Positions 34,690 to 47,723 of a stretch of 64,000 bases of DNA are shown in pieces. Each line of letters starts with the position of its first letter. Position 1 is the first letter of the stretch. A model generated the notes under the pieces. It did no database searches. It saw nothing but the letters and a program-made list of their open reading frames with translations, and was not told the origin of the DNA. Source of the stretch: Gigaspora margarita (lineage: Eukaryota; Glomeromycota; Glomeromycetes; Diversisporales; Gigasporaceae); the NCBI GenBank assembly GCA_009809945.1, contig WTPW01002529.1:1-64000 (forward strand), given 5' to 3'. Made by a program: the position numbers and the translations under genes.

Positions 34690-36917
34690 AAGAAATTATT
34701 TTGACCGTGACTCAAATATAGTACCCAAAATACTAATATTTCATTTAAGAAAAAGAATTCTTTCAAATAGGCCAGTGTTAATTGATGTGTGCTTTGCTGT
34801 CATTAAATTACCTGCGCTTGAAAATAAAGCGTTCACTGGGGGTTGACGTGGAAGGTATAGCCAAATATTTGCGTGCCAAGCTGGCAAGGATCAGAAATTT
34901 TTCCTGAGCATCTTTCCACCAATTAAGTGGATTGGTTGTAGCTGGCATTTGATCAAGTTTAAAATATTCATCCATCTCATTTTTACCTGATTTTGATATT
35001 GTATCTGATCCAAACATTATTGAGAAAAGGTTTAGATTCTTATTTTGCTCTATATTTGTTACATTAGTAATATTTTTATCTCCAGCTCTAAGTAAGCTAT
35101 ATTTTTCTCGTAAAAGATCAGTAGCCTTATTACATTCCCAACTATCTAATTTTTTCATTAACTTACAACACAGATCAAGTAACATTGCAATTAAAGAACA
35201 ATTGAGAGGTGCATTCCAATAATGACTTCATGCTTTATATAAACTCTCTTTTACTTTTTCTACTAGACAATCCGTATTTTGAGGTTGACTAAATTTGAAC
35301 TTACTCCCATCAGCCATAGTAATTATTTCTAAATCATCATCCAAATCGACTATATTCTCTTCTTCTTCTTCCTCAAAAATTGTTAACATATTCATTAAAT
35401 CAAGTTCCCGCTACTTATATTCATTGATAATGGTTCACAATTTCTAGTAAGAGTCGTAATAGCTGGCTACATAAAACTAAGCGTGGAATAATTACTACCA
35501 CCCAGCAACTCCGTGATCTCAGCAAAGGGGCCAAAATCGTAGTTAATTCCTCAAGAACCATCCATTCTTCTTTCATAATCATTAAGGATTTTAAACGAGT
35601 TGCATCTTTGCGAATATTATAATCATTATCTGCACCCATAGTTGTTTCCATTAATTTAATAGCACATTTAATTTGAAGAAATCGTTTCCATGCAATATAT
35701 GAGGAATTCCAATAAGTTGGAGTATCAGATATTGCATGAAGAAATTGTTGTTCATTATTATCAATATTTTCTTTTGAAATTTTTAATAATTCTTGTGCTT
35801 TTCGCAATTGCTCATTTTGTTTAGGCGTAGTTAAAAAGTTAATCAATCTTTTTGCACGTTTTATCAAAATGTTAGCAGGTTTTAACTCTTTACCAATAGC
35901 AAGTTAAAGTGTATGAGCTGTACAAGGAATTCGCTCCACATGTTCCATTAAATTAATAGCTTTAATCATGTTGGCAGCACTAACAGTAGTAATTGAAATT
36001 ACTTTTTTAGAAAGCCCCAATCATTAATTAATTTTTCTAATTTGGTTTTAATATTTACAGCATCATGGGGATATGGAACATATCTAATCGCAAGTATAAC
36101 TTCTTTTAATTCATAATTAGAGTTGATAAAATGGCACGTTACACCTATATATCCACTTTTAGAATGTGCAGTCCAAAAATCACATGTCAATCCACATGTT
36201 ATGAATTCGGTTGCTAGGAGAGTTTTAAGATGTTCTACAGAATAATTATAACTTTGGTGAATTAGTGCCTTTACATGTTTATCAGACGGAATTTCATAAT
36301 ACGAATTTAATGTATAAATAAATTTAATAAAGCTTTCATTTTTCAAAACATAAAGAGGCTGCAAATTTGTAACTACCCATTCTACTAAAGCACGGTCAAT
36401 AGATTCTTTTTGACGGGTATTTTGTTCAGCAGCACAATAAAATATTTTAGTAATTGTTGGTTGCAGGGTCACATCAACAACTTTGGTTGGTGTAGTAATT
36501 CCATGTGTATTTAAATATGTTTGAAAGTTACCAGTTGAACCTTGAGTCTTAACTAACTGCCCACATTCTCGCTGTCTATTTGGAGCTGTTTTACTTTTCA
36601 CAATTACAGTACAATTACCATGTGTTTTCCATTTTCTGATGGATGTCTTCTGCGAAAATAAAGCCAAACCCAGCTAGAGTTTTTTCGCTTATTATTAGAT
36701 TTTTTATTAGATAGTTCTGAATCACTATCTGTAATAGAATGGTCTGTATCACTAGTTTTGTTTAAATGCTCTGTATTACTATTAAGATTCATATTAATAT
36801 TATCTCCACTTAATGATTCATCACTAGAAATGCCAGTATCTTCAGGATTGGTATCAGAATTTGATACAAAATTGGAGTCGTTATAGTCTTTGGATTTTCA
36901 TTTTTTAGCATTCATTA
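34690..36917 (-). pseudogene. BED-finger hAT transposase, frameshifted
   Basis: Starts at ATG 36917 with a Ser/Asp-rich N-terminus. A BED-type finger follows (SSWVWLYF, ECGQLVKTQGSTGN, HLNTHG-like HGI). The RNase-H-like core has TCGLTCDFWTAHSKSGYIGV (about 36200) and MEHVERIPCTAHT (about 35930). The C-terminal dimerisation domain reads NPLNWWKDAQEKF, ILASLARKYLAIPSTSTPSE (about 34930-34840), then in another frame SAGNLMTAKHTSIN and LFERILFLK (34820-34740). Defects: TGA six codons after the start, a frameshift in the finger, another near 36000, TAA for a probable Gln in AHT(L)-LAIG at about 35906, and a shift inside SERFIF/FSSAGN. A full-length family member would be about 700 residues. It is the former mobility gene of the surrounding hAT element. 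Confidence 0.88.
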
Positions 36918-37068
36918 TTGTTAAAAAACTTTATTTAGATAATATTTTTTAGAATTTTTGCTCTTTAAATAAAACTATTAACAAAGCATTTTCAGAAATA
37001 TATCGCTTATTATCGTAAAATAATAAAAGACTATGAATAGAACAATAGGCTCTAAACTCAATATCCGC

Positions 37069-39165
37069 AAATTTTATATATAGATATTAATCGATATATA
37101 ACACTTAATCGTTTTATATCGATTATAAAATATCGTTATATATCGATTAATTGGATAAAAATCGATATATATCTAAATCGATATATATCAAATTTTTATA
37201 TTAAATCGTTATATATCTATAAATCGATTATAATCGGAATTATTTGAAACGATATATAACGATTAATAGATCTTTAACGATTACATAATGTTTTGACCGT
37301 CCCCGGGTAAAAAAANNNNNNNNNNNNNNNNNNNNNNNNNNNNNNNNNNNNNNNNNNNNNNNNNNNNNNNNNNNNNNNNNNNNNNNNNNNNNNNNNNNNN
37401 NNNNNNNNNNNNNNNNNNNNNNNNNNNNNNNNNNNNNNNNNNNNNNNNNNNNNNNNNNNNNNNNNNNNNNNNNNNNNNNNNNNNNNNNNNNNNNNNNNNN
37501 NNNNNNNNNNNNNNNNNNNNNNNNNNNNNNNNNNNNNNNNNNNNNNNNNNNNNNNNNNNNNNNNNNNNNNNNNNNNNNNNNNNNNNNNNNNNNNNNNNNN
37601 NNNNNNNNNNNNNNNNNNNNNNNNNNNNNNNNNNNNNNNNNNNNNNNNNNNNNNNNNNNNNNNNNNNNNNNNNNNNNNNNNNNNNNNNNNNNNNNNNNNN
37701 NNNNNNNNNNNNNNNNNNNNNNNNNNNNNNNNNNNNNNNNCTTTTATATTGTTTTTTTGTTTTCGCTTTGTTTTTTTTTGTTATGTTTCGTTTCGTTTAG
37801 TATCTTTTTTTTTCTTTTATTTATTATTATTTTTTAATTGTTTTTATTTTATTTCTACAAAAAAACACTTTTTGGCATGAAATATAGAGACTTTCCGACA
37901 CTTTGCGCAAGACAACGCATTGGTGTTGTTGTCATCGCTGGTGTTGTAGTTGATGTCGTCGTTGGTGTCGTCGTTGGAATTGTCGCTAGCTTGTGTCGTT
38001 GGTGTTCTTGTGGAATAGCTTTACGTGCCTCTTGATATTCTTGTAGATGGTATTGCATTGTTCTTGTAGGTGGTCTATTTGTTTTTTTTCTCTTGCATTC
38101 ATATAGGGTGGTCTTGCTCGTTTCTCTTGCATTCGTATAGGGTGGTCTTGCTCGTTCTCTTGCATTTTTTTAGAAAGTTGCGAAAATAAGCAAATATAAG
38201 CGAATAGAAGCGAATAAGAGCGAATAGAAGCAAATATAATAGAGATTTGGGTTTATTTTTTTTTATTCAGTTTGTTATATTCCGTTGTTTTCTTTTTACT
38301 TATTTCTTTAATTTTTATTTTTTTATTACTCCAGTACATTGCGAAAACCTTCAACGATTTCTAAATTATAAGAAACGAACTCTTACTTTAGGAAAATAGA
38401 GATTTGGGGCTTTGTTTTTTTTATTTAGTTTGCTTACGTTTTTGTTTTTTGTTTGTTTTTCTTTTTTTTTTACTTATTTTTTTAATTTTATTTTATTTAT
38501 TTCTGACTTTCTTCGAAACTTTGCAAGAAAACGATCTGACTTTTCTGGTACTTACAAGAACAACTCTAACTTTTCTGACACTTTGCAAGAAGTAGTGAAT
38601 ATGAGCGAATATAATAGTAGATGTGATGAAGTGCGAAAGTAGTTAGAAATTATTACTATTTTTTCATTTTTGTTTTTTTTTGTTATTTTTTTTCGGAGGG
38701 TTTTTTTTTTGGTTTTTCATTTTTTTTTATAATATATAATAAAAATATGTAATATAATATAATATATAATAATAATAAATAAATAATTTTTATATTAAAT
38801 TGCGAAAACTTGCAAATATTGATTATTTAATTTAAAATATAATATATAATAATAATAAATAAAAAAAATAAATTTATAATAAATTGCGAAACCTTGCGAG
38901 CATAATTATGTGAATATAATAATTTATTAATTGATATCATATTAGATATATATCGATTACTATCACTATTGTTAATAATCAGCAGGGGTGTTGATTATCG
39001 ATATATATCTGTTAATCGATATATATCTAGTAGATATATATCGATTAACCAGATATATATCGATTACTATCACTATCGATAATAATCGGCAGGGGTGTTG
39101 ATCATCGATATATATCTTACCGGTTAGTAATCGATATATATCTATATATAAAATTTGCTGATGAA
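37069..39165. mobile_element. Second transposon nested in the hAT, containing the N gap
   Basis: Ends GCAAATTTTATATATAGATA and ATATCTATATATAAAATTTGC are inverted repeats with many ATCGATATATA motifs beside them. The left end matches the end at 2769-2896. The interior 37741-38900 is T-rich with scattered TTGCGAAA / GCGAAT motifs, like 600-1100 near the left edge. No convincing protein frame; a Thr/Pro-rich minus-strand frame at 37855-38058 is low-complexity. Confidence 0.6.
37316..37740. other. Assembly gap, 425 N
   Basis: Unsequenced bases inside the nested element; the true length is unknown. Confidence 0.99.
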
Positions 39166-39690
39166 AGAAAAAAAAATTCGATTATAATTACTAATCAATT
39201 TTTTATTGTTTGAATTTGGGCATACATTTTACAATGAACTGATGGGCAATTGATTATAAGCGTAGTCTTTGAAAGCGCAATAATAATATAAAGAGTCATT
39301 CTTTTACGGGCTATGATTAAATTGCTTAATTAAAGTATTTTGAAATACTTTCAGTGAATTTACCATTTTGAAACTTATAATGCCAAAAATTAGTGCATCT
39401 AAAAAAATTAAAAAAAGTGAATAAAAATTCATATTATGGTAAGCTTGTCACAACGCATTGAATTTTATTGATTTGGACTGATAGGAAAAATGTATATAAA
39501 TTTTTTTAAAGACATTGCATACATATATGGCATACTAAACTAGTTAAATGCGTTAAAATTCATTAATTTGGACTGATAGAACTATACAACGCCTTTTTTT
39601 TATTAAAAAGAAAAGTATTTATTTCTTTGACTTTTGTTACATACTAAAATATTTTCCATACTGTATGATAACAATTTATGCAATCATTAA

Positions 39691-40463
39691 GGGTGTGGCG
39701 ATTTAGAGAAGCGGCCAGTTGTCACCTCCCAAGCGGCAGGTTGGAAGTTCGAATCCCACTGGAGACGTTTTGAAAATAAAACCTGTGTTATGGTAACTGT
39801 GGCTCAGATCGGTTGGGTAATAATACCTGTAATCTTGGTTCTACCATCTCGAATGGGAGCTTCAGCGCAATGGTGTTTGTGTAATATTACAAATCCAGGA
39901 AACTGGAAAAACAGAAACCCCTTGGCAAATCCCCGAGTGAGGAGGTAGATGGATGGCTATGACGGCGCTACCAGAAGAGGTGGGTGCCGGGCCAGAAAAC
40001 GAACCTCACGAGGGTTGTAGTAGGTGACATCAGCGGTTTACGGAGATTCGGACTGCAAGTATATGGGTAAAGCCGTAGCGTCGGTCGTCGAAAGAAACCA
40101 GGCAATTAATTGTGTGGGACATGTATCGTTCTGGTAAATTCTATGTCAACCAGTTTGATTGGCATAGTGCGGCAGGTCATATCTGGGAATTCATTGAAAT
40201 AAATGTCATGCCGGATAAGGTCGATTCGTATGAGTTAGGGTGCGGTGGGGACAGGCGGGCAAAATCAGAGTGTTTAATTAGGCAATTCCCGTAGTTGGGT
40301 TGCAGGTATGGCAACTAGTGTAGAACCTTAGGGCGGACTACTTAAATTAGGCACCAAAAGTGCACGTGTGGCTAGTTGTACTCTCATTCCAAATGTAATC
40401 ACTTGTCAATTAAAAATCTAATAAACTCGATCGGCGGGACTGCCAAAGTTTAAAAAAAAAAAA
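39691..40463 (+). mobile_element. tRNA-derived SINE with 18-bp target duplication
   Basis: AATTTATGCAATCATTAA occurs at 39673-39690 and 40464-40481. The tRNA-like head has GGCGATTTAGAGAAGCGGCC and B box GTTCGAATCCC (about 39748). The body is GC-richer than its surroundings and ends TGCCAAAGTTTAAAAAAAA. A 60-codon frame at 40112-40294 has no recognisable domain. It inserted into the hAT element after the hAT arrived. Confidence 0.85.
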
Positions 40464-41094
40464 AATTTATGCAATCATTAAATTCTATGATAACAATAGT
40501 AGCCTGCAATGCAATGTTCAATTACTATTGGGACTCAGGAAAAGATTTATAAAATTAGATTATCACGCTAAGTTAAAAAAGAAATTAATTTACATTGTCA
40601 TCATTTATTCATTATTGCAGACCTTTAATTCTCACAAGTTATGCAAGGCATAAATGAATTGATTTAATAAACAGGTTTCATAGATCGATTATTTATTATT
40701 ATATCTGGATAAAAATCAGATTTGAAATTTAAAAAATAAAAATCCAGATTTGTAATCCTCTTTTGCAAATCAATATCTGTTATCCTTTTTATATCCGGAT
40801 ATATTCAGATTCTATAAACCAGATCCAAGCACTAATGTATTACATATACTTATAGTTGTCCATATAGGCAACCAGATCAACTATACACTAATGCTACCTA
40901 CTGTTCCCATCTGAGAATAGCCCTTAGAAAAATTGATCTATGGGCCATTAACTGGATAAGGTATAGTGTCCCATTAAACTACATACTAACTATTCAAAAC
41001 TAGGTAAGTCTTGATCACTCTAGTAGGTTTAGATCACAGATAAATTAGTCTGAGCTCTCATTCTTGTATGTAATTTGTTTAGATAGTATACTCT

Positions 41095-41850
41095 ATCAGT
41101 CATCCAATTTGTCACATGTAAATTTTTTATATATAAAATTATAAAAAAAAACATATAAAATTACTATAAACTTTGAAGAAATGATGTTTCAAAGTCTACA
41201 TATCAACTTAAAATTAAATTCTTCGGGAATATAGAACAAGGGGAGGAAAAAAAGGTAGTAAAAAATCAGATCAAAATTTCACTGATTTTGCACAAAACAA
41301 AAATGTAACTTCGTCAAAAACAAATATTTTCTGATATTAAGATGAGAATCTTATGTAAAATCATGCACTGAACAACTTTACTTAATCAACGGAAGTGGGT
41401 AATCTTGTAAGAAAAATGGGTTATCTATATGCTAAAGTCAAAATTTTTAACTTTACAAGATAAAACTTTTTTTTTCATTAGGCAACCTACTTTGGGCCCT
41501 TAAGCAAAGTTGTTCAGCATGTAATTTTACATCACATTTGAGGTTGAAACGCGCTTTCCGGACCTTTTACTAGTGAAAAATGGGTTTAAAGTTAGAAAAA
41601 ATTTATTTGTTTTTGACGAAGTTATATTTTTGTTTTGTACAAAATCAGTGAAATTTTGATCTGATTTTTGTACTACCTTTTTCTCCTTCCCTTGTTCTAT
41701 ATTCCCAAAGAATTTAATTTTAAGTTGATATGTAGACTTTGGAACATCATTTCTTCAAAGTTTATAGTAATTTTATATATTTTTTTTTATAATTTTATAT
41801 ATAAAAAATTTACATGTGACAATAGTGTGACAAATCGGATAACTGCTATG
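41095..41850. mobile_element. Foldback element, about 750 bp
   Basis: Arms of about 350 bp: CCAATTTGTCACATGTAAAT pairs with ATTTACATGTGACA...ACAAATCGG, CTTTGAAGAAATGATGTT with AACATCATTTCTTCAAAG, and TGAACAACTTTACTTAA with TTAAGCAAAGTTGTTCA. Non-coding. A diverged half copy lies at 11760-12290. Confidence 0.85.
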
Positions 41851-43427
41851 TAGTAACTTATTAAATTACTAATAAGGATATAAGTCTTAATAATAAAAAA
41901 AAAAAACAAAACCTGTAGATTAGTTTTGTATTTTATAAATTTTTAAAAAAGGACTAGTATTTATTGTAAATCTATTTTTTGTATAGAGTTAAAGCTAGCC
42001 ATCCATACTATATAACTTTTGTATACTAAGTTGCCCAATCATATACCTTTATATCATATGACAAGATCACATAGCAGAGGCATACCTTTTGGCCAAAGAG
42101 CATGCCCTAGGTATGCCCTCTAACCCATGCCCCAACTTTACTCTCTAGCTTCTTTATTTGTTATTCTATGTTTTTATATGATTACATGATAGGATTTTAT
42201 GTCTTATAATCACTAGTTTAATCAGTAAAGAACCCAATTTTCTGCAAATATTACTTATTTTCCAAACATTTAAAGATATAAATGTAGACATAGATATAGG
42301 ATAAAAATGATTACTGTATTTTTGTGAAATAACAAGCATGAATGTTATTTAAAAAATTATATTATTTCAAAATAGTATGCAAGACTTCAAAATAATGCCA
42401 AAGCATGTCTCTAAATAATGCACATCCCATATAAACAGTATATAATGCACATGGTCATTACTTGAAAAACAGGTTTATTAAAAATTCAATCTTTGTCTTA
42501 AAATAATTAATATATATATACTCAAAATAATAAAAATACAGTAGTAATACAAGTTCTGTTATGTTGTTATAAATAACACATTTATTCCTTTATCCGAAAT
42601 GCATTAGGGATCTATCTGTATTAAATTGACAGATACGGATATCCGCATCTAATCCAAATTATCAGATCAATCTGAATTAGTCAGATTGCGAATCGAAACA
42701 CTATGTTAAAGTAGCCACATTTGTTAATAGAAATTTTATCCTTTTATAATTATTGCTTACCATCTACTCAGCTTTAGACCAATATCAGTTGCTTTAAGGG
42801 GAGTGCCAAAAATCAGGTAATTTTTTAGAAGGAGAAAGAGTAAAAAATATTGAAATTATATACAGAAACCTAACCAAATTTATATTAAGTAAGGAGAGAG
42901 ATAAAGTAGATCTCTAATAAAAAATAATTAGATAATTAATAACATGGCCCTAAAGGTATTTATACAATTGCTTTTATAGTACCTTTAGTAAATTCTGATT
43001 ATAGTCCATTTAGTATTCTTAAACTTATTATTAAAAAAATTGTTACCTGTAGATATTTCATATTTGCTGTTATGGATAACTTTAGATCTACAATAAGTTA
43101 TTTCTGCTTTATAAATTTGTATTAAATCTCTTGATATCTTTTGTAAGATATTAAATTTACTTTTTCAATCAAGCATCTTAAAATTAATGATGTTTGAATG
43201 ACAAAATCTTTTGTAAACAATTTCTGAATACTGAATTGAAGAATGATATTGTCTATAATGATTAATAAAACATAAGATTAACTATTCATTTTTTTAATAA
43301 AGGTAACAAACTAGCCTATATGAAACTAATTTTTTTTGTTTGCATTATATAATATCTACTTATTTTCTATTTTTCTTTAATTCTTAATATTACTTGATGA
43401 AAATGTTAATTATTCAGAAATATTAGG
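41851..43427. other. AT-rich stretch, no gene recognised
   Basis: Contains (C/A)ATGCCC-rich text at 42080-42135 and a patch near 42620-42700 (GATACGGATATCCGCATC) resembling hAT subterminal repeats. No protein frame above 60 codons. Confidence 0.5.
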
Positions 43428-43435
43428 AATTTAAT

Positions 43436-43734
43436 AGGACCCCAGACATCTTTGATATAGGTCATAACTGGATTTTGGCCAATTTTGACCTAATTTGCTG
43501 AAAATGTCGAAATCTATTTACTTAAATAACTTCCGATCCAGTAATCAGAATTGAATGAACGTTTTTTTGTTAGATGCGCCTCACTGAGAGCTTCATTTTA
43601 AAAAAAAGTTCATTCGAATTGGACCACTGGATGCCAAGATAATTGCCAAAAACTGTTTTTTTTGCTTCTCAAATTTTAGGGGTTTTTGCTAAATTGCATA
43701 ACGTATGACCTCTGTACTATATGTCCGGGGTCCT
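43436..43734. mobile_element. hAT-type MITE with perfect 8-bp target duplication
   Basis: AATTTAAT flanks at 43428-43435 and 43735-43742. Ends AGGACCCCAGACAT and ATGTCCGGGGTCCT. 299 bp, non-coding. It is the uninterrupted reference copy for 10776-11613. Confidence 0.88.
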
Positions 43735-44130
43735 AATTTAATAGATCCAGCAAAAGATAATAATAATAATAATAATAAACATTACTGGCTTCAGATTCCA
43801 TATATATTTTGTAAAAAAAAGTTCAATACCAATTAAAAAATTACATATTTTGCAAAACTTTATAAAAGATTCAAAGCATATTCAGAAGTCATTATAAAAA
43901 GCTCATTAAAAAAGGTTTAAAAGTATTTTAATACAGTATTTTTTTGTCAAGTTTGATTTGTCAAGAACTTTGTTAATTGTTAAAATTTTGTCGAATGAGC
44001 ATATTTTTGAAATTATTATTGCAAAAATAGTTTTGTATAAATTAGTATTAAAGAGACTTTCACTATATTACTATGTTAATAGCAATACTATAATCCCACA
44101 AGTCCTGTGTCCAATTTACAATGCCCTTGA

Positions 44131-44164
<34 letters not shown>

Positions 44165-44166
44165 TG

Positions 44167-45301
44167 CAATAAGGGCATGCATTAAAACTCTTTTTGATGA
44201 TTACCTATATCAAATTTTCAAAAGGCTGACCTACGAAAACTGTATATTTAATATATATAAGAACGAACTAACTCTACTAAATAGTAATAGGAACTTGGGA
44301 ACTATCTATTGAGGAACTAAAACACTACAGAAAGAAGGGACCTGGGATGTCTTTAAATGGACTTGGTAGGTGGTTCTCCTAGCTTGTATATTTAGTGCTA
44401 TTGAGCAAAGAAGTAGTAGGCTTAGACACTGGAGCTAGATTTTGAGATATGTTATTATGTACAGCATAACTCCTACAAGTTCTTTTATATTTGGTACCTT
44501 TCTACGTCCTCCTCTCAACCCATTGGATTTTTTCAAAATTTTTGACAAAAAGTGGGCTTTCGGTTTACCCTTTCCAAAATTTAGTAGTATTTACTTCTTC
44601 CAAATTGGAAATGCCTACCGGTTTGGTGTCAACGTCATGAGTGGACCATTAGCTATGATTTAAACAGTGAATGACATGTCAGAAATGTTTTGAACTGTGC
44701 TAAAAAATTTCTTACAACTTTTGTCACAAGGCAGTTTCTTTTTTAACTGTTATCTCCTTTTTTTAGATAGATAATGTATATATAATGCTAGGTAGAGTTT
44801 CTATACAGTATTATATAATTTTTACATTTATTACATTTTATTTCATTTTGTCAAGATTAGTCTTTTCTTTGTCTTTCTCATCTTGTTTCTTTTAATTTGT
44901 TTGTTTTATTTGGTATTTTATTTAGGTTTAGTAGTCTTTCTCCACTTTTATACTTCTTATATTTCAATTTTATGCTTTTTTTATTTCTTTAATGGATTTG
45001 AATAAAATTATTCTACCAATAAGGCTAGGTGAAAAGGATTTAAAGAAAAAGGTGGTCTTGACAAGGCTAATAGCATCTATTCAGTGAATACAAGGATTAC
45101 TTGCAGTAAGTTGCAGGCCCCTGTAGGAGAAAAATTAGCTGTCATGGCAGGTTGCACCTGGATACTTTGGTATCAAGTAAGTTTTTATTAGATGTAGAAG
45201 GGTTTTAGTTAGTAGCCTTGTAGTTAGTATATTATTTGTAATTAAAACAAAGTAATTTTATATACTCTTTTTTAATAAAAGCAGGATTGCTAGTTAAAAA
45301 A
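44167..45301 (+). mobile_element. Long SINE-like retroelement (copy 2)
   Basis: Shares GACAAAAAGTGGGCTTTCGG, then CCTTTCCAAAATTTAGTAGT, and GTCAACGTCATGAGTGG with the copies at 29718 and 51514. An upstream module (GGAACTAAAACACTACAG, GGGACCTGGGATGTC) is shared with the tRNA-derived SINEs. Probable target duplication AATAATAATAATAAATTG at about 44149-44166 and 45302-45319, but it lies in a simple ATA repeat, so the boundaries are uncertain. Ends in AGTTAAAAAAAA. Confidence 0.65.
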
Positions 45302-46100
45302 AATAATAATAATAAATTGTTATCCTAGAATCTAGTAGAAAAGAAATGGGTTTGAATTTAGAATAAATCTATAGCTATGTGAATATTGAGATGAATTTTG
45401 AAAAATTTGTCTTGGTGACAATACAATTAATCATTTGCAAATAATTATAATGAGATGGGTTTAGATCTAAAACAAAAAAGATTTGATTTTGTTCTTTTTT
45501 TTTTTTTTACATATAATTCACTATAGATAAGATTACCTTAATGTAAGTAAAAATATCGAGTGTGTGATTGTCTTATAATAAATCTTGGGTTCATTAATTA
45601 ATAAACTGTTATTGCATTCCATGATATAGCCCAATTGCTTTCAACAATTAATAAAAATTGAAAAAATTATTATTATCAAATTGATAAGATTTTATCTTCA
45701 AAATCTTTTGATTGTTATCATCTTGTAAATGTGACCAATTACTTGTTCTAATCAAAAATCTATTTATTTATCTGGTTATATAATATGTCTATACTGAAAA
45801 AAGAACTAATAAATATGGAAAACATAGTTAGGCAATTACAGAAATTATTAGTTTTAGAGTTGTAAAAAGCTTAAACAAAGGTAGTGAACTTACAATAGAA
45901 TAAAATTATAAAAATTATAAAAGAGTACAAATTCTGTAGCTGGACTTACAAACCTAGTCTACTTTTACAATAGAGGTTTCTTTCTGAATCATTGAGGGAT
46001 GATCTTACTTAGCTTCTTGAAAGAATTAAATGCTAAACTAGCCCAAACTCTTTACCTTTATACCAAATAGTGATACAAATCAAAAATCAAAAATTACAAC
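45302..46100. other. AT-rich stretch, nothing recognised
   Basis: No frame above 60 codons and no inverted repeat noticed. Confidence 0.5.
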
Positions 46101-46102
46101 TA

Positions 46103-46320
46103 CCGTATCCTATCATGAATAAGCACCCCCTTTTTTGAAATTTCAAACCCAACGTTCTTGATAACTATCTTATCAAACTTAATAAAAATTTTTTTATTTA
46201 AATTTTATAGATCTATAAAATTTAAATAAAAAAATTTTTATTAAGTTTGATAAGATAGTTATCAAGAACGTTGAGTTTGAAATTTCAAAAAAGGGGGTGC
46301 TTATTCATGATAGGATATGG
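46103..46320. mobile_element. Nearly perfect palindromic Tc1/mariner-like MITE
   Basis: 218 bp folding into arms of about 105 bp. Ends CCGTATCCTATCATGAATAA and TTATTCATGATAGGATATGG, flanked by TA (46101-46102, 46321-46322). Near identity of the arms implies a recent origin or gene conversion between arms. Confidence 0.85.
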
Positions 46321-47035
46321 TAATCGAAAAGTTAACAACTAGGGTTAGAATGGGCTAGGCCAAACCCAGAAATTAGTGGGTCAGGTTTGGTTTGGGCCTA
46401 AATTTTAAAACCCATTAATAATTGGGCCAAGTTTGGGCTGGGTTTATAAAATACTGGATTGGGTTTGGGCTTTATAAATAGGCCTAGTAAAACCTATTAA
46501 TACATATTAAACTTTATGTTAGACTTTAATACCAGTAAGAAATAATAAGTATTCCGCAATATAGTTAGTGGTAAAATTAATTTTACAAATTAATATGGTT
46601 ACGGCATTGCCGAATTTTTTGTTATAATTGCTATGAACTGTAAATTTGTATAGCTATAATGGCTTAAAACCATAATGCCATAATGCTAAAATGCAGAAAT
46701 ACTATCTAATATCGCTTGTTAAAACGCTATACTACATAATGGTTTCTTTAAATAATATACTATTAAATATTTTTTGAATTTGATTCTGTTGACTTCATTG
46801 ATTTAGTATATATAATGACTATAAAAAAAGGGTTTGTAGATCTAGGTTTTAGTTTAACTTAAATATTGTAATTTATTTTTTTTTGATCAATTAGACCAAT
46901 TTAGAAGTTATTGATTGTGAACATCTTTAGCGATCAGAAATAATATTATTGTCAACAGAATTTATGATTTATATAAGATGTTACATGCCTACATATATAT
47001 GTGTTTAAAATTTATTATAACTATTGTATTCTGCA

Positions 47036-47587
47036 CTTTAATTGATGATCCGCCAGTCATCTGGTGCAAGATCATAGTGTAACGTGATGCAGATCTTATA
47101 TGTTTATTATATAGGATGTAAATGCCGAGTGTCTCTAAGTAAAAAAAATTTCGTACTAAGTTAATAGCTAATGCCCACTAATTGAAAGTTGTAGAGCTCA
47201 CTGAGACGCATCTAAAGGAGGTGAGATCGTCCAAATCGGCTCAGTGGTTGCTGAGATATCTTTAAAAAACGATTGGCCGACTATATAAAATTACTATGTA
47301 AACAATAGTTTGTTTACATAGTAATTTTATATAGTCGGCCAATCGTTTTTTAAAGATATCTCAGCAACCACTGGGCCAACTTGGACGATCTCACCTCCTT
47401 TAGATGCGTCTCAGTGAGCTCTACAACTTTCAATTAGTGGGCATTAGCTGTTAACTTAGTACGAAAAAATTTTTTATATGAATGATTGTCAAAAAATCTT
47501 GGCATTTCCTGCTTATGTAATTTACATAGTGATCTGCATCACGTTACACTATGATCTTGCACCAGATGACTAGCGGATCATCAATTA
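47036..47587. mobile_element. Foldback element, near-perfect 550-bp hairpin
   Basis: Ends TTAATTGATGATCCGCCAG and CTAGCGGATCATCAATTAA. Arms meet at about 47307 (AAACAATAGTTTGTTT). The arms contain GAGACGCATCTAAAGGAGGT, CAAATCGGCTCAGTGG and GGCCGACTATATAAAAT. It is the best-preserved member of the family also at 10855 and 14013. Confidence 0.9.
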
Positions 47588-47652
47588 AATAACTTTTATA
47601 CTTACCAATTAATTAATGTAAATGAAATGCTAGTATGGAATAACAACATATG

Positions 47653-47723
47653 GAGGTGAGTCAGTAGAAAAGTGACAAATTTATTAGATAAATTTGTTTC
47701 TTTTCTACTGACTCACTCCTATA
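47653..47723. mobile_element. Mini palindromic MITE, about 70 bp
   Basis: GGAGGTGAGTCAGTAGAAAA and CTTTTCTACTGACTCACTCC, separated by about 30 bp. Same ends as the MITE at 29251-29495, flanked by TAT. Confidence 0.8.

Larger units (their letters stand above)
33308..40834. mobile_element. Large hAT transposon, 7.5 kb including nested insertions
   Basis: ATGTATTA flanks both sides exactly (33300-33307 and 40835-40842). Ends TAGTGCTTGGATCCGGAT and AGATCCAAGCACTA are inverted repeats. Subterminal regions carry repeated ATCCGGAT / CAGATATCTG motifs (33318-33430, 40705-40825). It contains the broken hAT transposase 34690-36917 (minus), a second element at 37069-39165 with a sequence gap, and a SINE at 39691-40463. 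Without those insertions it would be about 4.6 kb, a normal size for an autonomous hAT. Confidence 0.9.

Noticed and set aside
40112..40294. 60-codon frame in a GC-richer segment
   Set aside because: It lies wholly inside a SINE body and matches no protein I recognise.
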